Translations under genes and position numbers: made by a program
Notes under the pieces: model-generated
Told to the model about the DNA's origin: nothing
Database searches by the model: none
What the model saw: only the letters and a program-made list of their open reading frames with translations
Assembly (NCBI GenBank): GCA_900317855.1
Contig: ONIG01000013.1
Location: 1-49,135, forward strand
Direction of reading: 5' to 3'
Origin: an uncultured Eubacteriales bacterium
GTDB lineage: Bacteria; Bacillota; Clostridia; Oscillospirales; Oscillospiraceae
Length of the DNA: 49,135 nt
In this document: piece after piece, positions 14,812 to 24,039 of the stretch
Position numbering within the stretch: position 1 is the stretch's first letter
Layout: the number at the start of each line of letters is the position of its first letter

Positions 14812-16158
14812 ATGCAGCCGCGATTCCGCCGCGCCGTCATTGCGCTCGATGCGCTGGGCCTTGCCGCGCTCGCGGCGCTGTTTGTGCTCTGGTGCGTGCG
14901 CACGCCGGGCCTGTCCGTTCCGGGCGGCATCGCCGCCGGGTGCAGCGCAGCGCTGTTCGCCGCCGTGGGGCTGCGGTTCGTGCCCGCGTGGGTGCGCTTC
15001 TGGCAGCGGGGGGACGCTGCGCCCGCCGCCGTCCCGGCTGCCGAGCCCGCGCACATGAGCGCGCGCATTTTCGCTGCGCTGCTCGCGCTCGATCTTGTCC
15101 TGCTCCTGCTCACATGGGGCATCCGCGCCCTCGCCGGTCAGAGCGAGACGCTCACGCAGGCGCTTGAATTCTGGCGCTGCACCGACAGCCGGCACTATCT
15201 CGACATCGCGCGCGACGGCTACATCGCCGCCGGCGACCCCGACCGCGTCGTGCAGCTCGTGTTTCTGCCGGGCTATCCGCTCGTGGTGCGCGCGGTGATG
15301 CGGCTCGTCCCGTCGGACATCTGCGCGGGGCTGCTCACATCGGCGCTGTGCTTCGCGGGCGCGGGGTGTGTGGTCTACCGGCTGCTGCGGCTCGACCTGC
15401 CGCACCGCGACGCCGTGCGCGCGCTGCGGTTTCTCGTGCTCGCGCCGGGGTGCTTTTTCTTCGCCGCGCCCATGAGCGAGAGCCTGTTTCTGCTGCTGAC
15501 GGCTGCGGCGCTCTACCTTGCCCGCACGCGTCGGCCCATCCTCGGCGGGCTGTGCGGGGCAGGCGCTGCGTTCACGCGCTCGCTCGGGCTGCTGCTGTTC
15601 GTGCCGCTGCTGTGGGAACTCGTGCACGATGCCGTGCAGCGCCGCCGGGCGGACGCCCGGCAAGTCGTCGGCGCGCTGCTCGTGCCGCTCGGCTTCGCAG
15701 CGTATTGCTATATCAACTGGCGCGTGGCGGGAAACCCCTTTCAGTTTCTCATCTACCAGCGCGAGCACTGGAACCAGCGCACGGGCCTGTTTTTCAGCAC
15801 CGCCGCGTACCAGACGGACTATTTTCTGCGCAGTCTGACCACCGGCGGCTGGCGCGACGCGCTCGGCCTCTGGCTGCCGAACCTGATCGCGTGCTTTGCT
15901 GCGCTCGGCCTGCTGGCCGCAGCCGCGCCGAAGCTGCGCGCGAGCCAGACGGCGTGGTTTCTCGCGTACTACATCGTCGCCGTCGGCGCGACGTGGCTGC
16001 TGAGCGCGCCGCGCTACCTGCTCGTGCTGCTGCCGGTGCCGCTGGCGCTGGCGCAGTGCACACGAAAGCCCGCCGCCGACCGTATCCTCACCGCCCTGAG
16101 CGCGCTCGCCTCGTTCGGCTATCTCATCGCCTTTATCCTGCGTTGGCAGGTGTGGTGA
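14812..16158 (+). CDS. Polytopic PIG-V-like mannosyl/glycosyltransferase
   Basis: A 448-residue integral membrane protein with roughly ten to twelve hydrophobic helices. The first outer loop reads WRCTDSRHYLDIARDGYI, and FLPGYPLVVR follows. This is the acidic-residue loop and 'F-P-x-Y-P' pattern of the PIG-V (GT76-like) family, which uses polyprenyl-phosphate sugars. A role in cell-envelope glycan synthesis is inferred. Substrate unknown. ATG 14812 has AGGAGG 7 bases upstream. Monocistronic or weakly linked to addB; no terminator was seen between them. Confidence 0.8.
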   Translation: MQPRFRRAVIALDALGLAALAALFVLWCVRTPGLSVPGGIAAGCSAALFAAVGLRFVPAWVRFWQRGDAAPAAVPAAEPAHMSARIFAALLALDLVLLLLTWGIRALAGQSETLTQALEFWRCTDSRHYLDIARDGYIAAGDPDRVVQLVFLPGYPLVVRAVMRLVPSDICAGLLTSALCFAGAGCVVYRLLRLDLPHRDAVRALRFLVLAPGCFFFAAPMSESLFLLLTAAALYLARTRRPILGGLCGAGAAFTRSLGLLLFVPLLWELVHDAVQRRRADARQVVGALLVPLGFAAYCYINWRVAGNPFQFLIYQREHWNQRTGLFFSTAAYQTDYFLRSLTTGGWRDALGLWLPNLIACFAALGLLAAAAPKLRASQTAWFLAYYIVAVGATWLLSAPRYLLVLLPVPLALAQCTRKPAADRILTALSALASFGYLIAFILRWQVW

Positions 16159-16175
16159 GCGGCATTGCCGGGCAC

Positions 16176-16193
16176 TGTCCCTTTATTGGGACA
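16176..16193 (+). promoter_or_regulatory. Inverted repeat upstream of addB (candidate operator)
   Basis: TGTCCC at 16176-16181 and GGGACA at 16188-16193 with a TTTATT centre. It lies just before a TGTTACACT element that could be an extended -10 for addB. It does not match the usual Firmicutes LexA box. Regulatory role is inference. Confidence 0.35.
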
Positions 16194-16236
16194 CAAGATA
16201 TGTTACACTTTAGAAAACACACAAGGAGGCAATGTT

Positions 16237-19200
16237 ATGCTGCACCTGCTCTATGGCCCTGCCGCCAGCGGCAAGACCGACCTGCTCATGGGGCGCATCC
16301 GCACGGCCGTTGCGGCGCGCACGCCGGGGCAGGTGCTGCTCGTGCCGGAGCAATACAGCCACGAGGCCGAGCGCGCGCTGTGCGCCGCCTGCGGCGACAG
16401 CCTGAGTCTGTACGCCGAGGTGCTGAGCTTCACGGGGCTGGCGCGCCGCGTCGCGGCCGAGACCGGCGCGGGCGAGGCGCCGCTGCTCGATCAGGGCGGG
16501 CGGCTGCTGTGCATGGCGCTGGCGCTGGGCCAGGTGGCGCCGCGGCTGCGGCTGTTCGGCGCGGCCGCCCGCCGGCCGCAGATGCAGCAGACGCTCCTCG
16601 GCGCGGTCGACGAGCTCAAGACCGCGCGCGTCACACCCGACGCGCTCGAAGCCACGGCCGCGCGCTGCCCCGGCTATCTGGGCGACAAGCTGCGCGACCT
16701 CGCGCTCGTGCTCGCGGCGTATGACGCCGTGACCGCGCAGGGGCACGCCGACCCCACCGACCGGCTGACCCGCCTGGCCGAGCGCATCCCCGCGAGCGCG
16801 CTCGGGCGCACGGGGCACTTCTACCTCGACGGCTTCACCGACTACACGCGGCAGGAGCTGGCCGTCGTGCGCGCGCTGCTGGAAACGGGCGCGGACGTGA
16901 CGGTCTGCCTCACGCTCGATGCGCTCTCCGGCGGCAGCGAGATCTTCGGCGCCGCCCGGCGCACGGCGCGCGTCCTGCTCGACATGGCGGACGACTGCGG
17001 CGTGCAGGCCACGGTCGAAGCCTGCCCCGCCCGCGTGGCCGACACGCCGCTGCGTGTGCTCGAGCAGCAGCTGTTTTCCTACACCTCCGCGCACTTTGAC
17101 GATCCCGCGCAGACGATCACCGTCCACACGGCGGACGATCTCGCGGCCGAGTGCGCGTGGGCGGCCGCCCGCGCGCTGCAGCTCGTGCAGTCCGGCTGCC
17201 GCTGGCGCGACATTGCCATCGCCGTGCGCGGCTTTTCCGACTACGCGCCCGCACTTGAGCGCATGTGCGCCTATTACGGCGTGCCGCTCTATTTCGCCCG
17301 CCGCACCGACCTGCTGCAAAAGCCGCTCGTGGCGCTCATCCGCGCGGCCTACGACATCGTGACCGGCGGCTGGGACGCCGAGGACGTCTCGGCCTACCTG
17401 CGCACGGGCCTCGCCGGGCTCACGCCGGAGGAGACGGACACGCTCGAAAACTACGTCCTGCTCTGGTCCATCCGCGGCAGCGCGTGGACGCGCCCGGCCC
17501 CGTGGCAGCAGCACCCGGACGGCTACGGCGCGCCGGACACGGACGAATCCGCCGCCCGCCTGAAGGAGATCAACGACCTGCGGCAGTGCGCGGCCGGGCC
17601 GCTGCGGCAGCTTAGCGCGGAGAGCAGCGCCGCTGCCACGGCGGAGGCGCAGGCCATGGCGCTGGCGGATTTTCTCGAGCGGCTGCACCTCGCGCAGCGG
17701 CTTGATGCGCTGGCCGAAAGTCTGCGCGCCGAAGGCCGCGCCGCGCTCGCGGCCGAGTACGCCCAGCTCTGGGAGCTGACGGTCGGCGCGCTCGAGCAGT
17801 TTGCCGCCATCCTCGGCGGCACGGAGATGGACGCCGACACGTTCGCGACGCTGTTTTTGCGCATGCTCGCCTGCTACGACATCGGCACGATTCCCGTCGC
17901 GCTCGACCGCGTGACGGCCGGCGACCTCGACCGCATGCGCCGCCGCGGCATCCGGCACCTGATCGTGCTCGGCGCGTCGGACGACCGGCTGCCGCGCGCC
18001 GGCGAGCCGGACGGCGTGTTCTCGCCCGAGGAGCGGCGCGAGCTGCTGGAGCTGGAGCTCGACATCGGCGGCGGCACGGACGACGCGCTCTGGCGCGAGT
18101 ATAACCTCATCTACCAGTGCGTGACGCTCCCGGCCCAGACGCTCGCGGTGTCCTACCCGCTCTTTGACGGCAATGGCACGCCCACACGCCCGTCGTTTCT
18201 CGTCACGCGCATCTCGCAGCTCTTCGGCACACTGCCGCGCCCCGTGAACCCGGACGCGCAGCGCCTGCTGGCCCCGGCCCCGGCGCTGGAGCTGGCCGGG
18301 CGCACGCTGCGTGGGGCGACCGACCCCGCCGCCGTCGCGGCGCACGCGTGGTTCGATCAGCACGACCCCGCCGCGCTCGCCGCGCTTATGCGCGCGGCGC
18401 ACACCGCCCGCGGCCGTCTCTCGCCCGAGCGCGTGCGCGCGCTCTACGGCAAGCGGCTGTACCTCTCGGCGTCGAAGGCTGAGCGCTTTTCCGCCTGCCG
18501 GTACGCGTACTTCCTGCAATACGGGCTCAAGGCCAAGCCCCGCCGCCCGGCGGCGTTCAACCCGCCGGAGATCGGCACGTTCTTCCACTATGTCCTGCAG
18601 CGCACGGCGCAGGACGTGACGGACGCCGGCGGCTTCGCCGCCGTGACGGACGAGCAGCTCGGCCGCTTTACCGACCGCTGGACGCAGCGCTACATCCACG
18701 ACGAACTCAACGACTTTCAGGAGAAATCCGCGCGCTTTACCTACCTCTTCCGCCGCCTGTGCCAGCAGGTACGGCAGGTCGTGGCCGACATGGCGCACGA
18801 GCTGCGCGCGGGCGACTTTGTGCCGCTGGATTTTGAGCTCAACTTCGCAGACCCCGAGCAGATCGCACCGATCACGCTCTCGGACGGCGAGGTGACGCTC
18901 AACATGAGCGGCGTGGCCGACCGCGTGGACGGCTGGCTGCACGACGGCAAGCTCTACCTGCGCGTCGTCGATTACAAGACCGGGCGCAAGGCGTTCTCGC
19001 TCTCGGACGTGTGGTACGGCATGGGGCTGCAGATGCTGCTGTACCTCTTCGCGCTCGAGCGCTCCGGCCCCGCGCGCTACGGGCACGAGATCGTGCCGGC
19101 GGGCGTGCTCTACGTTCCGGCGCGCGACGTGCTCATCCCGGCCGACCGCCGGCTCTCTCCCGAGGAGGCGGCCAAAGAGCGCGCCGGCGCGGTGCGCCGC

Positions 19201-19560
19201 TCCGGCCTGCTGCTCGACGATGCCGCCGTGCTGCACGCCATGGAGCACAGCGACACGCCGCAGTACCTGCCCGTCTCGCCTCGGCGCAGGACGGAGGCGT
19301 TTGCGAGCGCGGAGCAGCTCGGCCTGCTCGCACGGCATATTGAAACAACGCTGCTCGACCTCGCGCACGAGCTGCGCGGCGGCAGCATCACAGCCGACCC
19401 CTACTTCCGCTCCGGGCAGGACACGGCCTGCACCCACTGCGACTATCTGACCGTCTGCCACTTCACGCCCGGCGCGGGGGGCGACTGCCACCGTGTGCTC
19501 ACGAAGCTCCCGGCCGACAAGGTCTGGAGCAACCTGAAAGGAGGCGCGCCGGATGCCTGA
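16237..19560 (+). CDS. addB: AddB subunit of the helicase-nuclease AddAB
   Basis: AddAB resects double-strand DNA ends for recombination, the Firmicutes counterpart of RecBCD. This 1107-residue subunit has a Walker A at the N-terminus (GPAASGKT, residues 7-14) and the VLLVPEQYSHEAERAL pattern of AddB. The RecB-type nuclease region carries VVDYKTGRK, and four cysteines (Cys754, Cys1065, Cys1068, Cys1074) bind the [4Fe-4S] cluster that staples the domain. ATG 16237 is chosen because AAGGAGG sits 7 bases before it and it gives the typical short N-terminus before the P-loop. It overlaps addA by eight bases. Confidence 0.96.
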   Translation: MLHLLYGPAASGKTDLLMGRIRTAVAARTPGQVLLVPEQYSHEAERALCAACGDSLSLYAEVLSFTGLARRVAAETGAGEAPLLDQGGRLLCMALALGQVAPRLRLFGAAARRPQMQQTLLGAVDELKTARVTPDALEATAARCPGYLGDKLRDLALVLAAYDAVTAQGHADPTDRLTRLAERIPASALGRTGHFYLDGFTDYTRQELAVVRALLETGADVTVCLTLDALSGGSEIFGAARRTARVLLDMADDCGVQATVEACPARVADTPLRVLEQQLFSYTSAHFDDPAQTITVHTADDLAAECAWAAARALQLVQSGCRWRDIAIAVRGFSDYAPALERMCAYYGVPLYFARRTDLLQKPLVALIRAAYDIVTGGWDAEDVSAYLRTGLAGLTPEETDTLENYVLLWSIRGSAWTRPAPWQQHPDGYGAPDTDESAARLKEINDLRQCAAGPLRQLSAESSAAATAEAQAMALADFLERLHLAQRLDALAESLRAEGRAALAAEYAQLWELTVGALEQFAAILGGTEMDADTFATLFLRMLACYDIGTIPVALDRVTAGDLDRMRRRGIRHLIVLGASDDRLPRAGEPDGVFSPEERRELLELELDIGGGTDDALWREYNLIYQCVTLPAQTLAVSYPLFDGNGTPTRPSFLVTRISQLFGTLPRPVNPDAQRLLAPAPALELAGRTLRGATDPAAVAAHAWFDQHDPAALAALMRAAHTARGRLSPERVRALYGKRLYLSASKAERFSACRYAYFLQYGLKAKPRRPAAFNPPEIGTFFHYVLQRTAQDVTDAGGFAAVTDEQLGRFTDRWTQRYIHDELNDFQEKSARFTYLFRRLCQQVRQVVADMAHELRAGDFVPLDFELNFADPEQIAPITLSDGEVTLNMSGVADRVDGWLHDGKLYLRVVDYKTGRKAFSLSDVWYGMGLQMLLYLFALERSGPARYGHEIVPAGVLYVPARDVLIPADRRLSPEEAAKERAGAVRRSGLLLDDAAVLHAMEHSDTPQYLPVSPRRRTEAFASAEQLGLLARHIETTLLDLAHELRGGSITADPYFRSGQDTACTHCDYLTVCHFTPGAGGDCHRVLTKLPADKVWSNLKGGAPDA

Positions 19561-22500
19561 ACTGAACTTCACGCCCGAGCAGCGCGCCGCGATCGACACG
19601 CGCGGCAGCACCGTGCTCGTGTCCGCGGCGGCGGGCAGCGGCAAGACCCGCGTGCTCACCGAGCGGCTCATGGCCTACCTCACGGATGCAGAAAATCCGG
19701 CCGATATCGACCGTTTCCTCGTCATCACCTACACACGCGCGGCCGCGGCCGAGCTGCGCAGCCGCATCCTCGACGGGATCTATGCGCGCATTGCTTCAGA
19801 CCCTGAAAACCGCCGCCTGCGGCGGCAGGTCGCGCTGTGCGCCCGCGCCGAGATCGGCACGATCCACAGCTTCTGCGCCGACTTCCTGCGCGCCAACTGC
19901 GCAGCCCTCGCCCTCGCGCCGGACTTTCAGGTCGCCGATACCGAGCGCTGCGCCGCCCTGCGCGCGACGGCGCTTGAGCACACGCTCGAGCGCGCCTATA
20001 CGCACATCGACACCGACGCACCCTTCCGCCTGCTGGCTGACACGGTCGGCGGCGGGCGCGACGATGCGCGCCTGGGCGAGCTGGTGCTCTCGCTCTATGA
20101 CAAGATGCAGTGCCACGCGCGGCCCGAGCAGTGGGCGCAGCGGCAGGTGGACCTGCTCGCGCTCGACGGCGTGGCCGACGCCGGCGCCACGCCGTGGGGC
20201 CGGTCGCTGCTCGCGCGCGTGCGCGAGAGCGCGGTGCACTGGGCGCGCGTGCTCGACGAGCAGCTGGACATCATGGCGGCGCAGGACATGGAGTGGCTCT
20301 ACGGCATCTACGGCACGAGCTTTGGGGCCACGGCCGACGGTCTGCGCGCTGTCGTGCGCGCCTGCGATCAGAGCTGGGACGCCGCGGTCGCGGCGCTGCA
20401 GGACGTGCCGTTCCCGCGCCTCGGCATCACGCGCAAGCCGCCCGACCCAGACGTGCGCGACCGCGTCAAGGCGCAGCGCGATGCGGCGAAAAAGGCCATC
20501 CAGACGCTGCAAAAGCAGATCAATGTCCCCTCCACGCAGGCGCTGCAGGACCTGCACGCGACCGCTCCGGCCATGCGGGCGCTGCTGGCACTGACGCTGG
20601 ACTTCGGCGCGGCCTATACCGCCGAAAAGCGGCGGCGCAGCCTCGTGGACTTCTCCGATCTCGAGCACATGACCGCGCAGCTGCTCACGGACGATGACGG
20701 CGCGCCGACGGAACTGGCACGCCAGCTCTCGGGGCGCTACACCGAGATCATGGTCGATGAATATCAGGACGTGTCGGAGGTGCAGGACCTCATCTTCCGC
20801 GCCGTGTCGCGCGAGGGCAATAACCTCTTTTTCGTCGGCGACGTCAAGCAGTCGATCTACCGCTTCCGCCTCGCCGACCCCACGATCTTCCTCGACAAAT
20901 ACGCGCGCTTTGCGGATTTTCGCGCAGCCGCGCCCGGTGCGCCGCGGCGCATCCTCCTGCGGGAGAATTTCCGCTCCCGCCGCGCGGTGCTGGCCGCGGC
21001 CAACCACGTCTTTTCCAACATCATGTCCCGCGCGCTCGGCGAGCTGGACTATGACGACGCGGCCCGCCTGCGCGCCGGAGCAAGCTACCCGGACGACGGC
21101 GAAAAGCCGGAGCTTGCCGTGCTCGAGCTGCCGGACGCGGACGACGACGCGCCCACGCCGGAAAAGGCCGCGCTGGAGGCGGACTACGTTGCGCGGCGCA
21201 TCCGCGCGCTCATCGACGGCGGCGCGGCCGTGTGGGAAAACGGCGCCGAGCGCCCCGCGCACTATGGCGACGTGGTCATCCTGCTGCGCAGCGCCAACAG
21301 CGTCGGCCCCGTATACCGCGCTGCGCTCGAGGCGCACGGCATCCCCGTGTCGGCGGAGACGAGCGGCGGGTTCTACACGTCCGAGGAGGTGTCGGTGCTG
21401 CGCTCGCTGCTGGCGGTGGTGGACAATCCGCACCAGGACGTGCCGCTGATCGCGGCGCTGCGCTCGCCGCTCTTCGGCCTGACGGCGGACGATCTGGCCG
21501 CCGTGCGCACGTGCGACCGCGAGCATGATTTTTACACCGCGGTCACGCTCGCCGCCGAGACGCGCGACGACTGCCGGGACTTTCTCGACGTGATCGCGCG
21601 CTACCGCGCGCTGTCGATCGAGCTGCCGCTGGGCGAGTTTTTGTGGCACGTCGTGGACGACCGCGCCGTCATGGCACTCACGAGCGCGATGCCGGACGGC
21701 GAGCTGCGGCGGCGCAACGTGCTGCTCCTGCTCGATCTTGCGCAGCAGTTTGAACAGACGGGTGCGCGCGGGCTGCACCGCTTCCTGCTCTGGATGCAGC
21801 GGCAGGAGACCGAGGGCGAAGAGCCCGCCGCCCCCGGCAGCGAGAGCCGCAGCGTGCGCATCCTGAGCATCCATAAATCCAAGGGGCTGGAGTTCCCGTT
21901 CGTGTTTTTGTGCGACACGGCGCGCCTGTTCAACAAATCCGACACGCGCGCGAGCGTGCTCGTGCACCCGGCGCTCGGTCTGGGGCCGAAGTGCACGGAT
22001 CTCGAGCACGGCGTGGAATACCCGACCATCGCGCGGCAGGCGATCGCGGCGCAGCTGCTGACCGAGACGCTCTCGGAGGAGATGCGTCTGCTGTACGTGG
22101 CCATGACGCGTGCGAAGGAGCGCCTCGTCATCACGGGCACCACGCACAGCATCGCCAAAACGACCGCCTGGCTGGACGCCACGGCGTGCGCTCCGCTCCC
22201 GCCGGAGCTGCTGCGCGGCATGGCCAGTCCCCTGTTCTGGCTGCTGCAGAGCGCGCTGCTCGACCGGGACGAGCGCTTCCTGCGCCGGAACTACGTCTAT
22301 CTGAAGGCGGACGCCGCGGCCGGAAGCGCGCAAGCGGAGACCGAACCCGCGCTGCCGGAGCCGGACCCCGCCCTGCTGGCGCAGCTCGAGCGCGCGCTCA
22401 CGTTCCGCTATGGGCACGCGCAGGCGATCGACCTGCCGTCGAAAGTGACGGCGACGGAGCTCAAGCGGCTGGAGGCTGAAACCACGCCGCCCGAGGACGC

Positions 22501-23110
22501 CGGCGCACCGCTGCTGGCAGGCGCGCCGCGCACGCAGACCTTCCGCCGGCCTGACTTCTCGGCGCGTGCGCGCAAGCTCACTGCCGCCGAGCGCGGCACG
22601 GCCACGCATCGCATCCTGCAATACCTGCACTTTGCCGACGCGCGCACGCCGGAGGGCATCCGCGCGCAGGTAGAAACGTTGACCGCGCGCGGCCAGCTCA
22701 CGGCGCGCGAGGCGCAGGCCGTGGACACAGCCTCGCTCCTGCGGCTGGGGCGCACAGAGCTCGGCGCGCAGCTCGCGGCGGCGGAGGCGGCGGGCACGCT
22801 GCGGCGGGAGTTTCGCTTCTCGCTCCTGTGCCCGGCGGAGACGTTCTTCCCCGGCGCCGGGGACGAGCAGGTGCTGCTGCAGGGCGTGGTGGACGCGTGG
22901 TTCGAAACAAAGGACGGTCTCGTCATCGTGGATTACAAGACTGACCGCATCCACCCTGAGGACGTGCCGGCGCGCACGGCGTACTACGCCGCGCAGCTGC
23001 GCGCTTACGCCGGGGCCATGGCGCGCATCACCGCTCGGCCAGTCTGCCGCCGCGTGCTGTATTTCCTGCACTGCGGCCGGACCAGCGAGGTTCCGGACCC
23101 GGACGCGTAA
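19553..23110 (+). CDS. addA: AddA helicase-nuclease subunit of AddAB
   Basis: A 1185-residue UvrD-type helicase and nuclease. The Q-motif/Walker A reads FTPEQRAAI and SAAAGSGKT (Lys31). Motif II is MVDEYQDVSEVQD near residue 400, followed by FFVGDVKQSIYRFRLADP. The late helicase motifs are ILSIHKSKGLEFP and LLYVAMTRAKERLVITG. The C-terminal nuclease motif is GLVIVDYKTDR near residue 1125. Partner of AddB; the ATG overlaps the addB stop, with GGAGG inside addB. Length and domain order are normal for the family. Confidence 0.97.
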   Translation: MPELNFTPEQRAAIDTRGSTVLVSAAAGSGKTRVLTERLMAYLTDAENPADIDRFLVITYTRAAAAELRSRILDGIYARIASDPENRRLRRQVALCARAEIGTIHSFCADFLRANCAALALAPDFQVADTERCAALRATALEHTLERAYTHIDTDAPFRLLADTVGGGRDDARLGELVLSLYDKMQCHARPEQWAQRQVDLLALDGVADAGATPWGRSLLARVRESAVHWARVLDEQLDIMAAQDMEWLYGIYGTSFGATADGLRAVVRACDQSWDAAVAALQDVPFPRLGITRKPPDPDVRDRVKAQRDAAKKAIQTLQKQINVPSTQALQDLHATAPAMRALLALTLDFGAAYTAEKRRRSLVDFSDLEHMTAQLLTDDDGAPTELARQLSGRYTEIMVDEYQDVSEVQDLIFRAVSREGNNLFFVGDVKQSIYRFRLADPTIFLDKYARFADFRAAAPGAPRRILLRENFRSRRAVLAAANHVFSNIMSRALGELDYDDAARLRAGASYPDDGEKPELAVLELPDADDDAPTPEKAALEADYVARRIRALIDGGAAVWENGAERPAHYGDVVILLRSANSVGPVYRAALEAHGIPVSAETSGGFYTSEEVSVLRSLLAVVDNPHQDVPLIAALRSPLFGLTADDLAAVRTCDREHDFYTAVTLAAETRDDCRDFLDVIARYRALSIELPLGEFLWHVVDDRAVMALTSAMPDGELRRRNVLLLLDLAQQFEQTGARGLHRFLLWMQRQETEGEEPAAPGSESRSVRILSIHKSKGLEFPFVFLCDTARLFNKSDTRASVLVHPALGLGPKCTDLEHGVEYPTIARQAIAAQLLTETLSEEMRLLYVAMTRAKERLVITGTTHSIAKTTAWLDATACAPLPPELLRGMASPLFWLLQSALLDRDERFLRRNYVYLKADAAAGSAQAETEPALPEPDPALLAQLERALTFRYGHAQAIDLPSKVTATELKRLEAETTPPEDAGAPLLAGAPRTQTFRRPDFSARARKLTAAERGTATHRILQYLHFADARTPEGIRAQVETLTARGQLTAREAQAVDTASLLRLGRTELGAQLAAAEAAGTLRREFRFSLLCPAETFFPGAGDEQVLLQGVVDAWFETKDGLVIVDYKTDRIHPEDVPARTAYYAAQLRAYAGAMARITARPVCRRVLYFLHCGRTSEVPDPDA

Positions 23111-23127
23111 AAAAATCCGAAAACCGC

Positions 23128-23156
23128 TTGCAATTTTGTCACCGGTATGCTAGAAT
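23128..23156 (+). promoter_or_regulatory. rpmE promoter
   Basis: TTGCAA at 23128-23133, 17-bp spacer, TAGAAT at 23151-23156. The leader contains a small hairpin, CACGGAC at 23176-23182 with GTCCGTG at 23185-23191. Confidence 0.7.
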
Positions 23157-23222
23157 TCAGGTTGCGTTTTGTAACCACGGACCAGTCCGTGCTCAAGACA
23201 GCCTATTATGAGGTGAATGACT

Positions 23223-23423
23223 ATGAAAGACGGTATCCATCCGAATTACCAGCCGACCACGATCCGCTGCGCCTGCGGCGCCGTGTACGAGACCCGCTCC
23301 ACGAAGCAGAACATCTCCATCGAGATCTGCTCCAAGTGCCACCCGTTCTACACCGGCAAGCAGAAGCTCGTCGACACCAGCGGCCGCGTGGATAAGTTCA
23401 ACAAGAAGTACGGCATCAAGTAA
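23223..23423 (+). CDS. rpmE: Ribosomal protein L31, zinc-binding (C+) form
   Basis: The 66-residue protein starts [19 protein letters not shown] and contains [15 protein letters not shown]. The CxC and CxxC pairs mark the zinc-containing form of L31. The ATG at 23223 is preferred to the one at 23217, because GAGGTG is 8 bases from the former but only 2 from the latter. Component of the large ribosomal subunit. Transcribed alone, with its own promoter and terminator. Confidence 0.97.
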   Translation: MKDGIHPNYQPTTIRCACGAVYETRSTKQNISIEICSKCHPFYTGKQKLVDTSGRVDKFNKKYGIK

Positions 23424-23451
23424 GATCGGACAAGATCCTTGCGAAAATCAG

Positions 23452-23479
23452 CCCGCGTGCACTGCACGCGGGCTTTTTC
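23452..23479 (+). terminator. rpmE terminator
   Basis: GCCCGCGTGCA at 23452-23462 pairs with TGCACGCGGGC at 23464-23474, then TTTTT. Confidence 0.93.
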
Positions 23480-23578
23480 GCGCCCTGCGGCATTTGTGAC
23501 GTCATAAAGCCTCGTCTCCGCCCGTACCCGCGGTCGAGCCTCCGCAGCCGGACGACCGAAAAACTTCGTAACGTCACG

Positions 23579-23664
23579 AAGCCTCGCAGAGTTTGCGTCC
23601 GCAGACGCAAAAAAATTTCAATCATTTTCTCCGGCGGCGTGTACGGCGGAGAAAATACCGCTCG
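23579..23664. repeat. Two-hairpin dispersed repeat, copy B
   Basis: Same 86-bp element as at 3588-3673. Stem one is TTTGCGTC paired with GACGCAAA around 23592-23611; stem two is ATTTTCTCCGGCG at 23624-23636 with CGGCGGAGAAAAT at 23644-23656. A partial repeat of its start (AAAGCCTCG) appears about 70 bases earlier. Like copy A it lies between two convergent gene ends. Confidence 0.8.
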
Positions 23665-23731
23665 GCTCGCAAACGTGCGCATTGGGCGCCTTTGGTGTAC
23701 AATGCGTGCGCTGCAGCGAGCTGCGGTCTCT

Positions 23732-23766
23732 TCCACAGAGGACCCAGCGAAGCGGTCCTCTGTGGA
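23732..23766. repeat. Strong intergenic inverted repeat
   Basis: TCCACAGAGGACC at 23732-23744 is a perfect 13-bp complement of 23754-23766, with a 9-base loop and no T run. A second hairpin, GTGTGCC/GGCACAC, follows at about 23770-23786. Part of the palindrome-rich 23480-23820 region, which contains no credible gene. Confidence 0.8.
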
Positions 23767-23789
23767 GCGTGTGCCTGCGGCACACGCAA

Positions 23790-23817
23790 AAACCCCGCTG
23801 CCGAAGCAGCGGGGTTT
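23790..23817 (-). terminator. Terminator of the 2-hydroxyacyl-CoA dehydratase operon
   Basis: AAACCCCGCTGC at 23790-23801 pairs with GCAGCGGGGTTT at 23806-23817, loop CGAA. On the minus strand the hairpin is followed by a T run, so it ends the operon that finishes at 23842. Confidence 0.9.
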
Positions 23818-23841
23818 CGATTTATGCGATTTGCGCAAAAC

Positions 23842-24021
23842 TCAGACGATACGCTTGTCGCGCACCTGAGAATCATAGTGCTTGTTCAGGAGCGGACGCA
23901 CCACGTAGTAGATCAGCTTGTTCTCCAGGTTGAAGAAGTAGATCGTGAAGGTCGCGGCGAAGCCGACAAACCCGATCACGCCGACCTTGGCGAGCACTTT
24001 CGCAGCCAGTTTCATATTCAT
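23842..24021 (-). CDS. 59-residue membrane protein in the dehydratase operon
   Basis: Translating the minus strand gives a protein starting MNMKLAAKVLAKVGVIGFVG, a single hydrophobic helix (about residues 12-31), then FNLENKLIYYVVRP and a charged end (KHYDSQVRDKRIV). It starts 18 bases after the stop of the large dehydratase subunit, with AAAGG/CAGG upstream, and stops just before the operon terminator, which supports a real gene. Not recognised. It could tether or stabilise the dehydratase at the membrane, which would fit a lipid substrate; that is inference. Confidence 0.7.
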   Translation of the reverse strand: MNMKLAAKVLAKVGVIGFVGFAATFTIYFFNLENKLIYYVVRPLLNKHYDSQVRDKRIV

Positions 24022-24039
24022 AGTCGGTACCTGCCTTTC

